Source: Zoogloea sp. LCSB751
GTDB taxonomy: Bacteria; Pseudomonadota; Gammaproteobacteria; Burkholderiales; Rhodocyclaceae
Assembly: GCF_002028455.1 (NCBI RefSeq)
Contig: NZ_MWUM01000005.1
Location: 124,001-188,000, forward strand
Length of the DNA stretch: 64,000 bases
Direction of reading: 5' to 3'
Shown here: positions 25,405 through 33,150 of the stretch, one piece after another
Numbering within the stretch: position 1 is the stretch's first letter
Layout of the letters: every line of letters begins with the position of its first letter
Made by a program: the position numbers and the translations under genes
Notes under the pieces: generated by a model
The model's database searches: none
The model's input: only the letters and a program-made list of their open reading frames with translations
What the model was told of the DNA's origin: nothing

Positions 25405-27582
25405 ATGACCGCCATGCGCCCCTTCTCATTCGCGAGCTTCGCTTCCGGCCTGACCGTGCTGGCCCTGGGCCTCGCCGCCAACACCGGCTTCGCTGCGTCC
25501 TCCCGTGCCAGCACGCCGCAGGTCGAAGCCGAACTGGTCGCCTCCGCCGCCGCCATCCGCCCCGGCGACGAAATCCAGCTCGGCGTGCGCCAGAAGATCA
25601 TTCCCCACTGGCACACCTACTGGGTCAATCCGGGCGACTCCGGCCTCGCCACGCAGATCGGCTGGACGCTGCCGGAAGGGGCCCGCGCCGGCGACATCCA
25701 GTGGCCGACGCCCGGGCGCTTCAAGCTCGGCCCGGTCGTCAACTACGGCTACGAAAACGAAGTCACGCTGCTCGCCACCGTCAAGGCACCAGCCGATCTT
25801 CAGGCCGGCGGACGCTTCCCGGTGAAGGCCACGGTGGACTGGCTGGTGTGCCAGGAAACCTGCATCCCGCAACAGGTCGAGCTGGAGCTGACACTCCCCG
25901 TGCAGGCTGCAGGCAGCAGCGTCGGCCCCGGCAGCCCGCTCATTGAACAGGCCCGCACCAGCCTCCCCATCGAGAGCCCGTGGCCCATCGAAGCCCGCGC
26001 CGGCAAGGACGCCATCACGCTGCGCATCGCTGCTGCCGCCCTCGCCGCCCATCCTCCGGGCGAGCTGTGGTTCTATGCCGACCAGTGGGGCAAGACCGCC
26101 CACGACGCGCCGCAGCCGGTCACCGTCGTCGGCAACGCCATTGAAATCCGCATCAAGCCCGGCGACGAACCCCTCAAGGACGCCGAAACCCTCAGCGGCG
26201 TGCTGAGCATCCGTGACGGCAACGGCCGTGTTCAGGGTTATCGCGTCGCAACGCCGGTTTCTGCGGCGGCAGGCGCCATCGCGGCGGCGCCGCAAACCGC
26301 CGAGAGTGCCGACCTGGGCGTCGGCATGGCCGTGCTGCTGGCCCTCGCCGGCGGGCTGATCCTCAACCTGATGCCCTGCGTCTTCCCGGTGCTCTCCATC
26401 AAGGCCTTGTCCGTACTGCGCCATGCCGGCCACGACCGTGCCCAGGTCCGCCTGCAGGGCCTCGCCTATACCGCCGGTGTGCTGTCCAGCTTTGCCGCCC
26501 TCGGCGCCGTGCTGATCGCCCTCAAGGCCGGCGGCGCCCAGGTCGGCTGGGGCTTCCAGTTCCAGTCGCCGCCTTTCGTGCTGGCGGTGGCCTACCTGAT
26601 GTTCACCGTCGGCCTCAGCCTGTCCGGCGTATTCACGCTGGGCAGTTCGGCGGCCGGCATCGGCACCTCCCTGGCCGACAAGCCGGGCTATGCCGGCAGC
26701 TTCTTCACCGGCGTGCTGGCCACCGTGGTCGCCACCCCGTGCACCGCCCCCTTCATGGGCGCCGCCCTCGGCTTTGCGCTGGGCCAGTCGGCGCCGGTGC
26801 TGCTGGCGGTGTTCCTGAGCCTCGGCCTGGGCCTCGCCCTGCCCTACCTGCTGCTGTGCTTCTGGCCGGCGCTGCAGCGTGCGCTGCCGCGCCCCGGCGT
26901 GTGGATGGAGCGGGTCAAGCAGGCGCTGGCCTTCCCGATGTACGCCGCCGCCGTGTGGCTGGTGTGGGTGCTGGCCCAGCAGGCCGGCCCCAACGCCATC
27001 GCCATCGCGCTGGGCGGCATGCTGGCCATCGCCTTCGCCGCCTGGCTCTACGACAGCAGCCGCAACGCCCACGTGTTCGCCCGCCACGGCGGCACCGGGG
27101 TGGCCCTGCTGACGCTGGTGGCGGCACTGGGCGGCGGCTACGCCGGCGTTCAGTCGAGCGTCGCCAATGCGGCCGCCCCGGCCACCGCCACGGCCGGCAA
27201 GCACGCCTGGGAACCCTACAGCAAAGCCCGCTTCGACGAACTGCGCGCCGCCGGCAAGCCGGTGTTCGTCAATTTCACCGCCGCCTGGTGCATCACCTGC
27301 CTGGCCAACGAGAAGGTCGCCCTCAGCGACGCCAGCGTGACGGACGCCTTCCGGCAGGCCGGCATCACCTACCTGAAGGGCGACTGGACCAACCAGGATC
27401 CACAGATCTCCGCCCACCTGGCCGAGTTCGGGCGCAGCGGCGTGCCGCTGTACCTGCTCTACCCGGCCGGCGCTGGCAGCGCGCCGCAAGTGCTGCCCCA
27501 GCTGCTCACCCCCAGCACGGTCCTGTCCGCCATCGCCGCGGCCGGGCCGGCCACCGCTTCCCCCAAACTCGCCAAGGAGTAA
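25405..27582 (+). CDS. dsbD: DsbD/ScsB family thiol:disulfide reductase
   Basis: The 725-residue protein has a signal peptide (about 1-30), an N-terminal periplasmic domain with C149-x3-C153 (CQETC), a multi-span membrane domain with the two redox cysteines C325 (MPCVFP) and C446 (ATPCTAP), and a C-terminal thioredoxin domain with C629-x2-C632 (WCITC). It moves electrons from cytoplasmic thioredoxin to periplasmic thiol proteins. The N-terminal motif is closer to ScsB-type than to classical DsbD. Targets here may be the thioredoxin-like protein downstream, the exported peroxiredoxins, or apocytochromes c (inference). The start at 25405 is favoured; ATG at 25414 is an alternative. No strong ribosome site is seen. 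Confidence 0.88.
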   Translation: MTAMRPFSFASFASGLTVLALGLAANTGFAASSRASTPQVEAELVASAAAIRPGDEIQLGVRQKIIPHWHTYWVNPGDSGLATQIGWTLPEGARAGDIQWPTPGRFKLGPVVNYGYENEVTLLATVKAPADLQAGGRFPVKATVDWLVCQETCIPQQVELELTLPVQAAGSSVGPGSPLIEQARTSLPIESPWPIEARAGKDAITLRIAAAALAAHPPGELWFYADQWGKTAHDAPQPVTVVGNAIEIRIKPGDEPLKDAETLSGVLSIRDGNGRVQGYRVATPVSAAAGAIAAAPQTAESADLGVGMAVLLALAGGLILNLMPCVFPVLSIKALSVLRHAGHDRAQVRLQGLAYTAGVLSSFAALGAVLIALKAGGAQVGWGFQFQSPPFVLAVAYLMFTVGLSLSGVFTLGSSAAGIGTSLADKPGYAGSFFTGVLATVVATPCTAPFMGAALGFALGQSAPVLLAVFLSLGLGLALPYLLLCFWPALQRALPRPGVWMERVKQALAFPMYAAAVWLVWVLAQQAGPNAIAIALGGMLAIAFAAWLYDSSRNAHVFARHGGTGVALLTLVAALGGGYAGVQSSVANAAAPATATAGKHAWEPYSKARFDELRAAGKPVFVNFTAAWCITCLANEKVALSDASVTDAFRQAGITYLKGDWTNQDPQISAHLAEFGRSGVPLYLLYPAGAGSAPQVLPQLLTPSTVLSAIAAAGPATASPKLAKE

Positions 27583-27587
27583 TCACG

Positions 27588-28229
27588 ATGCCCTTCGCCC
27601 TCGCCCGCACGCTCTCCCGCCGCAGCCTGTTCAAGCTCGCCGTCGCCACCCTGCCGCTGGCCGCCGTCGGCAGTGCCCACGCCAACGCCGAAATCGGCCA
27701 GCCGGCCCCGGCCTTCACCGCCCAGGGCGCCGACGGCAAGCCGGTCAGCCTGGCCGCCTACAAGGGCAAGACGGTGGTGCTCGAATGGAGCAATCACGAT
27801 TGTCCCTTCGTCGTGAAGCACTACGAGAGTGGCAACATCCCGCAACTGCAGAAGGACGCCACCGGCAAGGGCGTGGTGTGGCTGCAGGTGATCTCCTCCG
27901 CGCCCGGCAAGCAGGGCCACGTCGAAGGCGCCTCGGCGATCAAGATCAACGGCTTCCGCAACGCCGCGCCAAGCGCCGTGGTGCTCGACCCGGACGGCAA
28001 GCTCGGCAAGCTCTATGGCGCCCAGACCACGCCGCACCTGTTCATCGTCGATCCGGCCGGCAAGCTGGTGTACAAGGGCGGCATCGACAGCATTCCGTCC
28101 ACCCGCAAGGATGACATTGCCAAGGCCGACAACTACGTCAAGCTGGCCCTCGCCGACCTCGGCGCCGGCCGCCCGGTGGCCCACGCCAGCACCAAGCCCT
28201 ACGGCTGCTCGGTGAAATACGCCGACTGA
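27588..28229 (+). CDS. exported thioredoxin-fold (redoxin) protein with one active-site Cys
   Basis: The 213-residue protein has a Tat- or Sec-like signal (SRRSLFKLAVATLPLAAVGS, ending AHA) and a peroxiredoxin/thioredoxin-like core. The active site is WSNHDCPFVVKHY, with a single Cys (C72) where thioredoxins have CxxC; a second Cys (about residue 208) lies near the C terminus in PYGCSVKY. This CPFVxKH family is common in bacteria and is thought to be peroxiredoxin-like. It follows dsbD by five bases with a strong AAGGAG ribosome site inside the dsbD end, so it is probably reduced by DsbD. Confidence 0.85.
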   Translation: MPFALARTLSRRSLFKLAVATLPLAAVGSAHANAEIGQPAPAFTAQGADGKPVSLAAYKGKTVVLEWSNHDCPFVVKHYESGNIPQLQKDATGKGVVWLQVISSAPGKQGHVEGASAIKINGFRNAAPSAVVLDPDGKLGKLYGAQTTPHLFIVDPAGKLVYKGGIDSIPSTRKDDIAKADNYVKLALADLGAGRPVAHASTKPYGCSVKYAD

Positions 28230-28242
28230 GCCACGCTCCAGC

Positions 28243-28283
28243 AAAAAAAGGGGCGGGCCGCCGACCACCCGGCGCCCCGCCCC
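28243..28283 (-). terminator. intrinsic terminator between convergent genes
   Basis: GGGGCGGG (28250-28257) pairs with CCCGCCCC (28276-28283). On the minus strand the stem is followed by seven T residues, so it ends the leftward gene at 28336; it may also stop the rightward dsbD operon. Confidence 0.8.
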
Positions 28284-28335
28284 TCTTCCGTTCAGCACCT
28301 GACTCCGCCACAACGGGAATCAGCTCGCGGAACGC

Positions 28336-28749
28336 TCAGTCCGCCCGCTCGCTGCGGCGCTCCAGATCCTGCTCGAAGGCGGCGATGATGGCCTCTTCGC
28401 GCGTCTCGAACAGCGGCCCCGGCAGGCCGGCGTAGCTGGCCAGCGTCGGCGCCTCACTGTCTTCACTAGCGAAGTGGAACAGGAACTCCCCATCCGGCGT
28501 CGCATACACGCTGAACAGACGGTTGGCATACACCACCGGCAGCTCGGCGCCCAGGCTGCCGATCTCCACGTCGTAGAGTTCGCAGGCCGCCTCCAGCGCG
28601 GCTTCGTAGCTGTCCTCGAAAGGGCTGTCCTGATAGCTGTCGTCGTCGAGCTCCACGCCGGCGGCCTCATACACGTAGCCGCCGGCCTGGGGCACGTGCC
28701 AGATCGCGAAGTCGATGTGTTGGAAAACCTTGCTCACCTGCTGGGCCAT
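28336..28749 (-). CDS. unrecognised acidic protein
   Basis: I do not recognise this protein. In the 137-residue form it is rich in Asp/Glu, has no signal peptide or membrane segment, and has a run of acidic residues in ELDDDSYQDSPFEDSYEAAL. It ends in a predicted helix (ETREEAIIAAFEQDLERRSE). It is likely cytoplasmic. The start at 28749 (MAQQVSKVFQ) is chosen for compactness; an ATG at 28773 is in frame. It is transcribed alone, toward a good terminator. Confidence 0.6.
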   Translation of the reverse strand: MAQQVSKVFQHIDFAIWHVPQAGGYVYEAAGVELDDDSYQDSPFEDSYEAALEAACELYDVEIGSLGAELPVVYANRLFSVYATPDGEFLFHFASEDSEAPTLASYAGLPGPLFETREEAIIAAFEQDLERRSERAD

Positions 28750-28915
28750 TTCTCGTCTCACTGATTGATGCATGTTCGGGCCCGAACTATAGCAATGCCG
28801 GGCCGGCAAGGCGCGATGACGCGGGATCCGGGCCACCCTTGATACCGGTTAAAGCCCTGGTCGCCAGTCTGGCCGACAATGCCGAAACCTCGCCCGACCA
28901 AGTGGAAGAAAAGAC

Positions 28916-29413
28916 ATGCAGACCCGACCGTGGCTCACCCTGGCAATCAGCGCCCTCACACTGCTGGCCGCCCCAGGCCAGGCGTCCTTCGCCGCCGACG
29001 CCCATCACCACCACGACCACCATGGCAGCGCCGCACCGGCCGCCGGGCTGCATCTGAATGCCGGCAGCCAATGGGAAACGGACGCCACACTGCGCCAGGC
29101 GATGGACGACATCAATCGATCCCTGGCCCAGGCGCTGCCGGCCATTCACCGGGAGCGCTTCAGCAAGCGCGACTACGCGGCCCTCGCCGCCAGCGTCGAG
29201 CAGAAGGTCGCCTACGCCGTCGAGCACTGCCGGCTGGCACCGGAAGCCGATGAAGTGTTGCACGTCGTCATCGCCGACCTGCTCGGCGGCGCCGAGATGA
29301 TGCGCGGCAAGAGCCCGCTCCGGCGGCATGCCGGCGCAGCGCGCCTGCGCCAGGCCCTGCAATCCTACGGCGTCTACTTCCAGCACCCTGGCTGGCAGCT
29401 CGCCACCGACTGA
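28916..29413 (+). CDS. His-rich exported protein (DnrO-like)
   Basis: The 165-residue protein has a signal peptide (about 1-27, ending FAADA) immediately followed by a His cluster (HHHHDHH), then a helical domain (LHLNAGSQWETDATLRQAMD onward). The family is seen in beta- and gammaproteobacteria, sometimes labelled DnrO-like; its role is not established. The His cluster at the mature N terminus suggests metal binding in the periplasm. It is monocistronic between the redox region and the flagellar region, with GGAAG eight bases before the ATG. Confidence 0.65.
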   Translation: MQTRPWLTLAISALTLLAAPGQASFAADAHHHHDHHGSAAPAAGLHLNAGSQWETDATLRQAMDDINRSLAQALPAIHRERFSKRDYAALAASVEQKVAYAVEHCRLAPEADEVLHVVIADLLGGAEMMRGKSPLRRHAGAARLRQALQSYGVYFQHPGWQLATD

Positions 29414-29433
29414 CGAGCCCCGCACCGACACGC

Positions 29434-29469
29434 AAAAAAACCCGATGGCGCCGGACTGCCGCCATCGGG
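29434..29469 (-). terminator. intrinsic terminator of the lateral flagellin gene
   Basis: CCCGATGGCG (29441-29450) pairs with CGCCATCGGG (29460-29469), and on the minus strand the stem is followed by seven T residues. A second, purely GC hairpin (29479-29497) lies between it and the flagellin stop codon. Together they end the flagellin message and may protect its 3' end. Confidence 0.85.
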
Positions 29470-29520
29470 TCGTGCATCGCCCCCGCCAGGCGGGGGCCTC
29501 CGTCATCCTGTTCCGGATGC

Positions 29521-30432
29521 TTACTGCATCAGCGACATGACCATCTGGGACATGCTGTTGGACTGCTTCAGCATCGAGGTGCCGGCTTGCATCAGCATCT
29601 GCTTGGAGGTCATGTTGGCGGTTTCGGTCGCGTAATCCACGTCCATGATGCGGCCCTTGGCAGCCGAGGTGTTGGTGCTCATGTTGGCCAGGTTGTTATA
29701 AACGTGGTCGAGGCGGTTGGAGGCCGCGCCGAGGGCGGAACGCACGGTGCTGACCGAAGCCAGAGCGGTATCCAGACCGGTGATCGTCGCGTTGGCGCTG
29801 GCGGTCAGCTCAGTGCCGACCGTCGCAGCAGTCGCGGTGGTCTTGTAGGCTGCACTGACGGAGCCCAGATCGCCCGCATCGTTGGTCAGCTGGGACACTG
29901 CCGCGGACATATCGGTGTTCATCGTTTCAGAGGCGCTGGCGCCGATCTGGAAGGTCACGCCACCGGTCTTGCCGAACATGCTGGTGCCGCCGGTAACCGC
30001 AGCGGCATTGGTACCCACATCGAACAGCTTCTGACCACCGAAAGTGGTGTTCTTCATGACATTGGTGAGTTCGCGGCCCAGCGCATCGTACTCGGACTGC
30101 ATGGACGTCTTGTCGGCGGCGCTGGAGGTCGCGTCAGCAGCCTGGGTCGCCAGGTCCTTCATGCGCATCAGGATGTCGGTGACTTCCTTGAAGGCGCCTT
30201 CGGCGGTCTGCATCAGCGAGATGCCGTTCTGCGCGTTGCGCTGAGCCACCGCCATGCCGCGGGTCTGGGCGTCCAGACGGGTGGCGATCTGCAGGCCGGC
30301 AGCGTCGTCCATCGCGGAATTGATGCGGTAGCCGGTACCCAGGCGGGCCATCGAGGTGGACAGGTTCTTCTGCGTCGCGCTGAGAGCACTTTGCGAAGTC
30401 AGGGAGGCAAGGTTGGTGTTCAGGCTGAGCAT
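29521..30432 (-). CDS. lafA: lateral flagellin
   Basis: The 303-residue filament protein has the conserved N-terminal D0/D1 region (LSLNTNLASLTSQSALSATQ, GYRINSAMDDAAGLQIATRL) and C-terminal D1/D0 region (NRLDHVYNNLANMS, MLMQAGTSMLKQSNSMSQMV). The short variable middle (about 135-215) is rich in Ala/Thr. It is exported through the flagellar channel and assembles under the FliD cap. It is transcribed alone from the LafS-type motif upstream, has a TTAGGAG ribosome site, and ends at a strong terminator. Its place in the cluster matches lafA of lateral systems. Confidence 0.95.
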   Translation of the reverse strand: MLSLNTNLASLTSQSALSATQKNLSTSMARLGTGYRINSAMDDAAGLQIATRLDAQTRGMAVAQRNAQNGISLMQTAEGAFKEVTDILMRMKDLATQAADATSSAADKTSMQSEYDALGRELTNVMKNTTFGGQKLFDVGTNAAAVTGGTSMFGKTGGVTFQIGASASETMNTDMSAAVSQLTNDAGDLGSVSAAYKTTATAATVGTELTASANATITGLDTALASVSTVRSALGAASNRLDHVYNNLANMSTNTSAAKGRIMDVDYATETANMTSKQMLMQAGTSMLKQSNSMSQMVMSLMQ

Positions 30433-30492
30433 GGCAAGACTCCTAATTGAGGTTGTTCATTCCGGGCACCGTTTCCTGCGCCCTCACCAGTC

Positions 30493-30523
30493 AAAGGCGA
30501 CCTCGCTGCGCGGGTCCTTAAAT
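30493..30523 (-). promoter_or_regulatory. putative LafS (sigma-28-like) promoter of lafA
   Basis: On the minus strand ATTTAAG is followed by 14 bases and GGTCGCCTTT. The same two blocks with the same spacing occur before fliD and flgK. Read as T(A/C)AG-N15-GTCGCCTT, the spacing equals that of sigma-28 promoters (TAAA-N15-GCCGATAA), but the -10 element is divergent. It ends 60 bases before the flagellin ATG. Confidence 0.65.
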
Positions 30524-30583
30524 CAATCTGGAAAATTTTTTTCGATCGTGAAAGAAAAAACGCCCGCGGCCATATCAAAACCA

Positions 30584-30648
30584 TTGGGGCGAATTCATTC
30601 GCCCGCGGACTTTGATCGACCGACTGCGGGCGAATGAATTCGCCCCAA
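30584..30648. repeat. REP-like perfect inverted repeat
   Basis: A 23-bp arm (TTGGGGCGAATTCATTCGCC plus CGC, 30584-30606) is repeated exactly in inverted orientation at 30626-30648 around a 19-base loop. It lies between the flagellin promoter and the end of the lafW-like gene. It would fold into a strong hairpin in either transcript. The GGCGAATTCATTCGCC core looks like a dispersed extragenic repeat. Confidence 0.85.
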
Positions 30649-30724
30649 CGGGTCGGGAATGGATCTGCCCGAACGGGCTGGAGGGGATGGGCCGCGACGG
30701 GCGCCGCGGCCGGCAGGGAAGGAT

Positions 30725-31759
30725 TCAGTCCAGACCCAGCAGGGCCGTGACGCGTTCGCGGGTGAGGCCGCGGGTAGCCGGCAGCACATCGGCCAGGACG
30801 GCGAAGGAGGCCGTCCGGGCCTGCGCCTCGAAATGCACGGCCAGGCCTTCGGCGCGCTGGGCCTGTTCGGCCGCCGCCGGACTTCCGGCCTGGGTCGCCA
30901 GGCGATCCAGGGCCGTGTCGGCGCTGCGCTGCAGCGCCTCCAGCTGCTGCCCGGCCAGCACCACGTCACGCAGGGTCTGGCGCAGGGCCGCCGGGCTGTC
31001 GGTCTTCCAGCTGTCGAGCCGGATCGCCGCCGCGTCGGCGTCGATACGCACGCGGCTGAACTGGCCGGTCGGGTAGCGCCGCCCTTCGCCCTTGACCTGC
31101 AGGCTGTCGCGCACCGCCGGCCAGTCCGCCTCGGGAGCGCTGAACTGCAGCACAGCGTCGGCATCGGCGGCCACGCGCACGCCCAGCGGCGCCAGGGCCA
31201 GATCGAGGCGCCGGCCGAGCGTCACCGGCGACAGGCCGGGCTCGATGGACACCGGGGGCGACAGGCGGCCGCGCACGGAAAACTGCAGCTTCTCCGCCTC
31301 GCCCACGGCCAGCGCCGGCGTATCGAGCCCGCGCAGCCGGAAGCCCTGACGGGCCTGGCCGGCCTCGACCAGGCGCAGGGCGCCGTCCACGCTGCCGGCG
31401 GTGGCGGCTGGGCGGGTTTGCCAGAAGTCGGTGAAGCGCCGCAATACCTGCTGCAGCCGGGAGTCGGCGAGCTGCTGTCCGGCCAGCGCATCCCCCAGGC
31501 CGCGCTTCAGCTCGCCGAGCTGCGCCTGCGCGCGGCCGGCGAATGCCTTGCTCTGCTGCAGGGCCGAGGCCTGCCGGTTGAAGCCGTCGCGTAGTTCAAG
31601 CCCGCCGCCGGGCGGCGTGGACGACAGCGCGGCCGACCGCAGCCGCACGTCCCGCCCCGCCGTCGCGGCGCTGGCCGGGCGTGCGGCGGCACCGATGGCG
31701 GAGCCGGCCGCCGTCGCGCCGCGGGTCTGTACAGCGGAAATCTGCATGGCTGCCGGCAT
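30725..31759 (-). CDS. lafW-like: LafW-like hook-associated protein
   Basis: I do not see a characterised domain in this 344-residue protein. It lacks a signal peptide and membrane segments; it is Ala/Arg/Gln-rich with an N-terminal helical part (about 60-120: FNRQASALQQSKAFAGRAQA) and a helical end, as in axial or hook-associated proteins. It lies immediately after flgL and before the flagellin gene, exactly where lafW (putative hook-associated protein) lies in the E. coli Flag-2 and similar clusters. The assignment therefore rests on position. The start is uncertain (31759 or 31747). Confidence 0.55.
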   Translation of the reverse strand: MPAAMQISAVQTRGATAAGSAIGAAARPASAATAGRDVRLRSAALSSTPPGGGLELRDGFNRQASALQQSKAFAGRAQAQLGELKRGLGDALAGQQLADSRLQQVLRRFTDFWQTRPAATAGSVDGALRLVEAGQARQGFRLRGLDTPALAVGEAEKLQFSVRGRLSPPVSIEPGLSPVTLGRRLDLALAPLGVRVAADADAVLQFSAPEADWPAVRDSLQVKGEGRRYPTGQFSRVRIDADAAAIRLDSWKTDSPAALRQTLRDVVLAGQQLEALQRSADTALDRLATQAGSPAAAEQAQRAEGLAVHFEAQARTASFAVLADVLPATRGLTRERVTALLGLD

Positions 31760-31762
31760 CGA

Positions 31763-32674
31763 TCAGATCGCGTCGAAGAGGGACAGCTGGCTGACCCGCG
31801 CATAGGCCTTCTGGGTCGCCTGGGCGGCCTCCGTGTAGCCGTTGAGCTTGATCACCGCGTCGCCGTAGTCGAGCTGGCCCAGATCGATCAGCGCCTGCTG
31901 GTTGGAAAGGCTGACATTGGCGAAATTGCCGTCCAGGGTCTCGAGAATGTTCTGCATGCCGCCCAGGTGGGCGATCTTGCTGCCGAACTTCGCCTTCGTA
32001 TCGTCGATGGCCCCCAGGGTGGCCGTCAATTGGGCCCGCGTCGCCGGATCGTTGACGCTGACACCCGGCGTGGCCAGCAGGCCGACCGCCTGGTCGAGCT
32101 GGTTCAGCGTGCCGGCCATCTCCTGCACCGTCACATTGACGTCCTGCGTCACACCGTTGCCGACCACCACCTGCTGCTGCCCGAGATTGCCCTGGTAGCT
32201 GTAGCGCGTGCCCACGGGCTGGGTCGGGTCGTAGGCGATCGGCTGGGTGGCGGTCTTGGTTCCGGAGAACAGATAGCGCCCTTCCTGATCCTTGGCGTTG
32301 GCGCCGTAGAACAGGCTGTCGCCGATGGCCTTCAGCGAGGCGGACATGGCGGCCACGTCTTCCGAGGTGTTCGAGCCGTCAAGGGCCCACACCATCAGGT
32401 CGCGGGCATCCTGAAGGTCGGCGTTCATGCTGTCCAGGCTGGTTTCGTTCTGGCGCAGACGCACCTTCAGCGCGCCGATGTTGTCCCGGTACTGCTTGAC
32501 CGCAGCCTCCTCCCGGTTCAGCCGGGACAGGCGGACGTCGGTGATCGGATCGTCGGAGGGGCGCAGCAGCTTCTTCCCCGTGGACATCTGCTGCATGATC
32601 GTTTCGAGCCGGGACGAAGCCGTCTGCAGCGTGCTGCTCATCGTGCTGTGGTACTGGGTGGTGGAAATGCGCAT
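31763..32674 (-). CDS. flgL: flagellar hook-filament junction protein FlgL
   Basis: The 303-residue flagellin-like protein links hook and filament together with FlgK. It has the typical N terminus (MRISTTQYHSTMSSTLQTAS, GKKLLRPSDDP) and a C-terminal helix (LDYGDAVIKLNGYTEAAQAT). The start at 32674 has GAGG six bases upstream. It overlaps the PilZ gene stop region and is followed after three bases by the lafW-like gene, all in one leftward transcript. Confidence 0.92.
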   Translation of the reverse strand: MRISTTQYHSTMSSTLQTASSRLETIMQQMSTGKKLLRPSDDPITDVRLSRLNREEAAVKQYRDNIGALKVRLRQNETSLDSMNADLQDARDLMVWALDGSNTSEDVAAMSASLKAIGDSLFYGANAKDQEGRYLFSGTKTATQPIAYDPTQPVGTRYSYQGNLGQQQVVVGNGVTQDVNVTVQEMAGTLNQLDQAVGLLATPGVSVNDPATRAQLTATLGAIDDTKAKFGSKIAHLGGMQNILETLDGNFANVSLSNQQALIDLGQLDYGDAVIKLNGYTEAAQATQKAYARVSQLSLFDAI

Positions 32675-32682
32675 CGCTGGCC

Positions 32683-33147
32683 TCACTGGTTTTCAAGGGA
32701 TCCGGTCTTCTCCGCCGCGCCCTGGCGGCGCTCCAGCTCGGCGAGAGCATGCTCGACGATGGCTTCCGCCGGCGCCGACAGACCCGTAAAGCGGCACCCG
32801 ACCACGTATTGCTGGCCGAGCAGGAAAGTCTGCAGAACCCGCCGCGAACGGACTTCGAGCGCGGCCAGGAAACCGCGCCCCGCACCGAGCTCCAGCCACA
32901 CCCGCGGCAGGCGCCGCCCGACGTAGAGCAGCGCGGCCTGCGTCGGCGAAGCGCGCAGGCCGATGCCGCCCCGGGCGATATTGTCCACGCCCAGGACGCG
33001 GAGCCGCCCGCCCAGGCTGAACTCGGCCATGAAGGGCAGGCCGACCGGCGCATGCACGCGTGCATAGCGGCGCCGCTGGATGAAGGCCTCGTCGCCGAGG
33101 CCCGGGCCGGCCTCCGCATCGGCGGGCAAAGGGGCAAGCCCGGCCAT
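32683..33147 (-). CDS. PilZ-domain protein inserted between flgK and flgL
   Basis: The 154-residue cytoplasmic protein has a PilZ-type c-di-GMP-binding motif near the start (R26-x3-R30 in RRRYAR) and a second motif N56-I-A58-x2-G61, where the usual Ser of D/NxSxxG is Ala. The rest has the beta-barrel and C-terminal helix layout of PilZ proteins; there is no YcgR N-terminal domain. It may read c-di-GMP to act on motor, export or filament genes. It begins just after flgK and ends just before flgL, so it is expressed with late hook genes. Binding strength cannot be judged from sequence. Confidence 0.82.
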   Translation of the reverse strand: MAGLAPLPADAEAGPGLGDEAFIQRRRYARVHAPVGLPFMAEFSLGGRLRVLGVDNIARGGIGLRASPTQAALLYVGRRLPRVWLELGAGRGFLAALEVRSRRVLQTFLLGQQYVVGCRFTGLSAPAEAIVEHALAELERRQGAAEKTGSLENQ

Positions 33148-33150
33148 CGC

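Noticed and set aside
30667..30678. GCCCG-AA-CGGGC palindrome after the lafW-like gene
   Set aside because: The loop of two bases is too short for a stable hairpin and there is no T tract.
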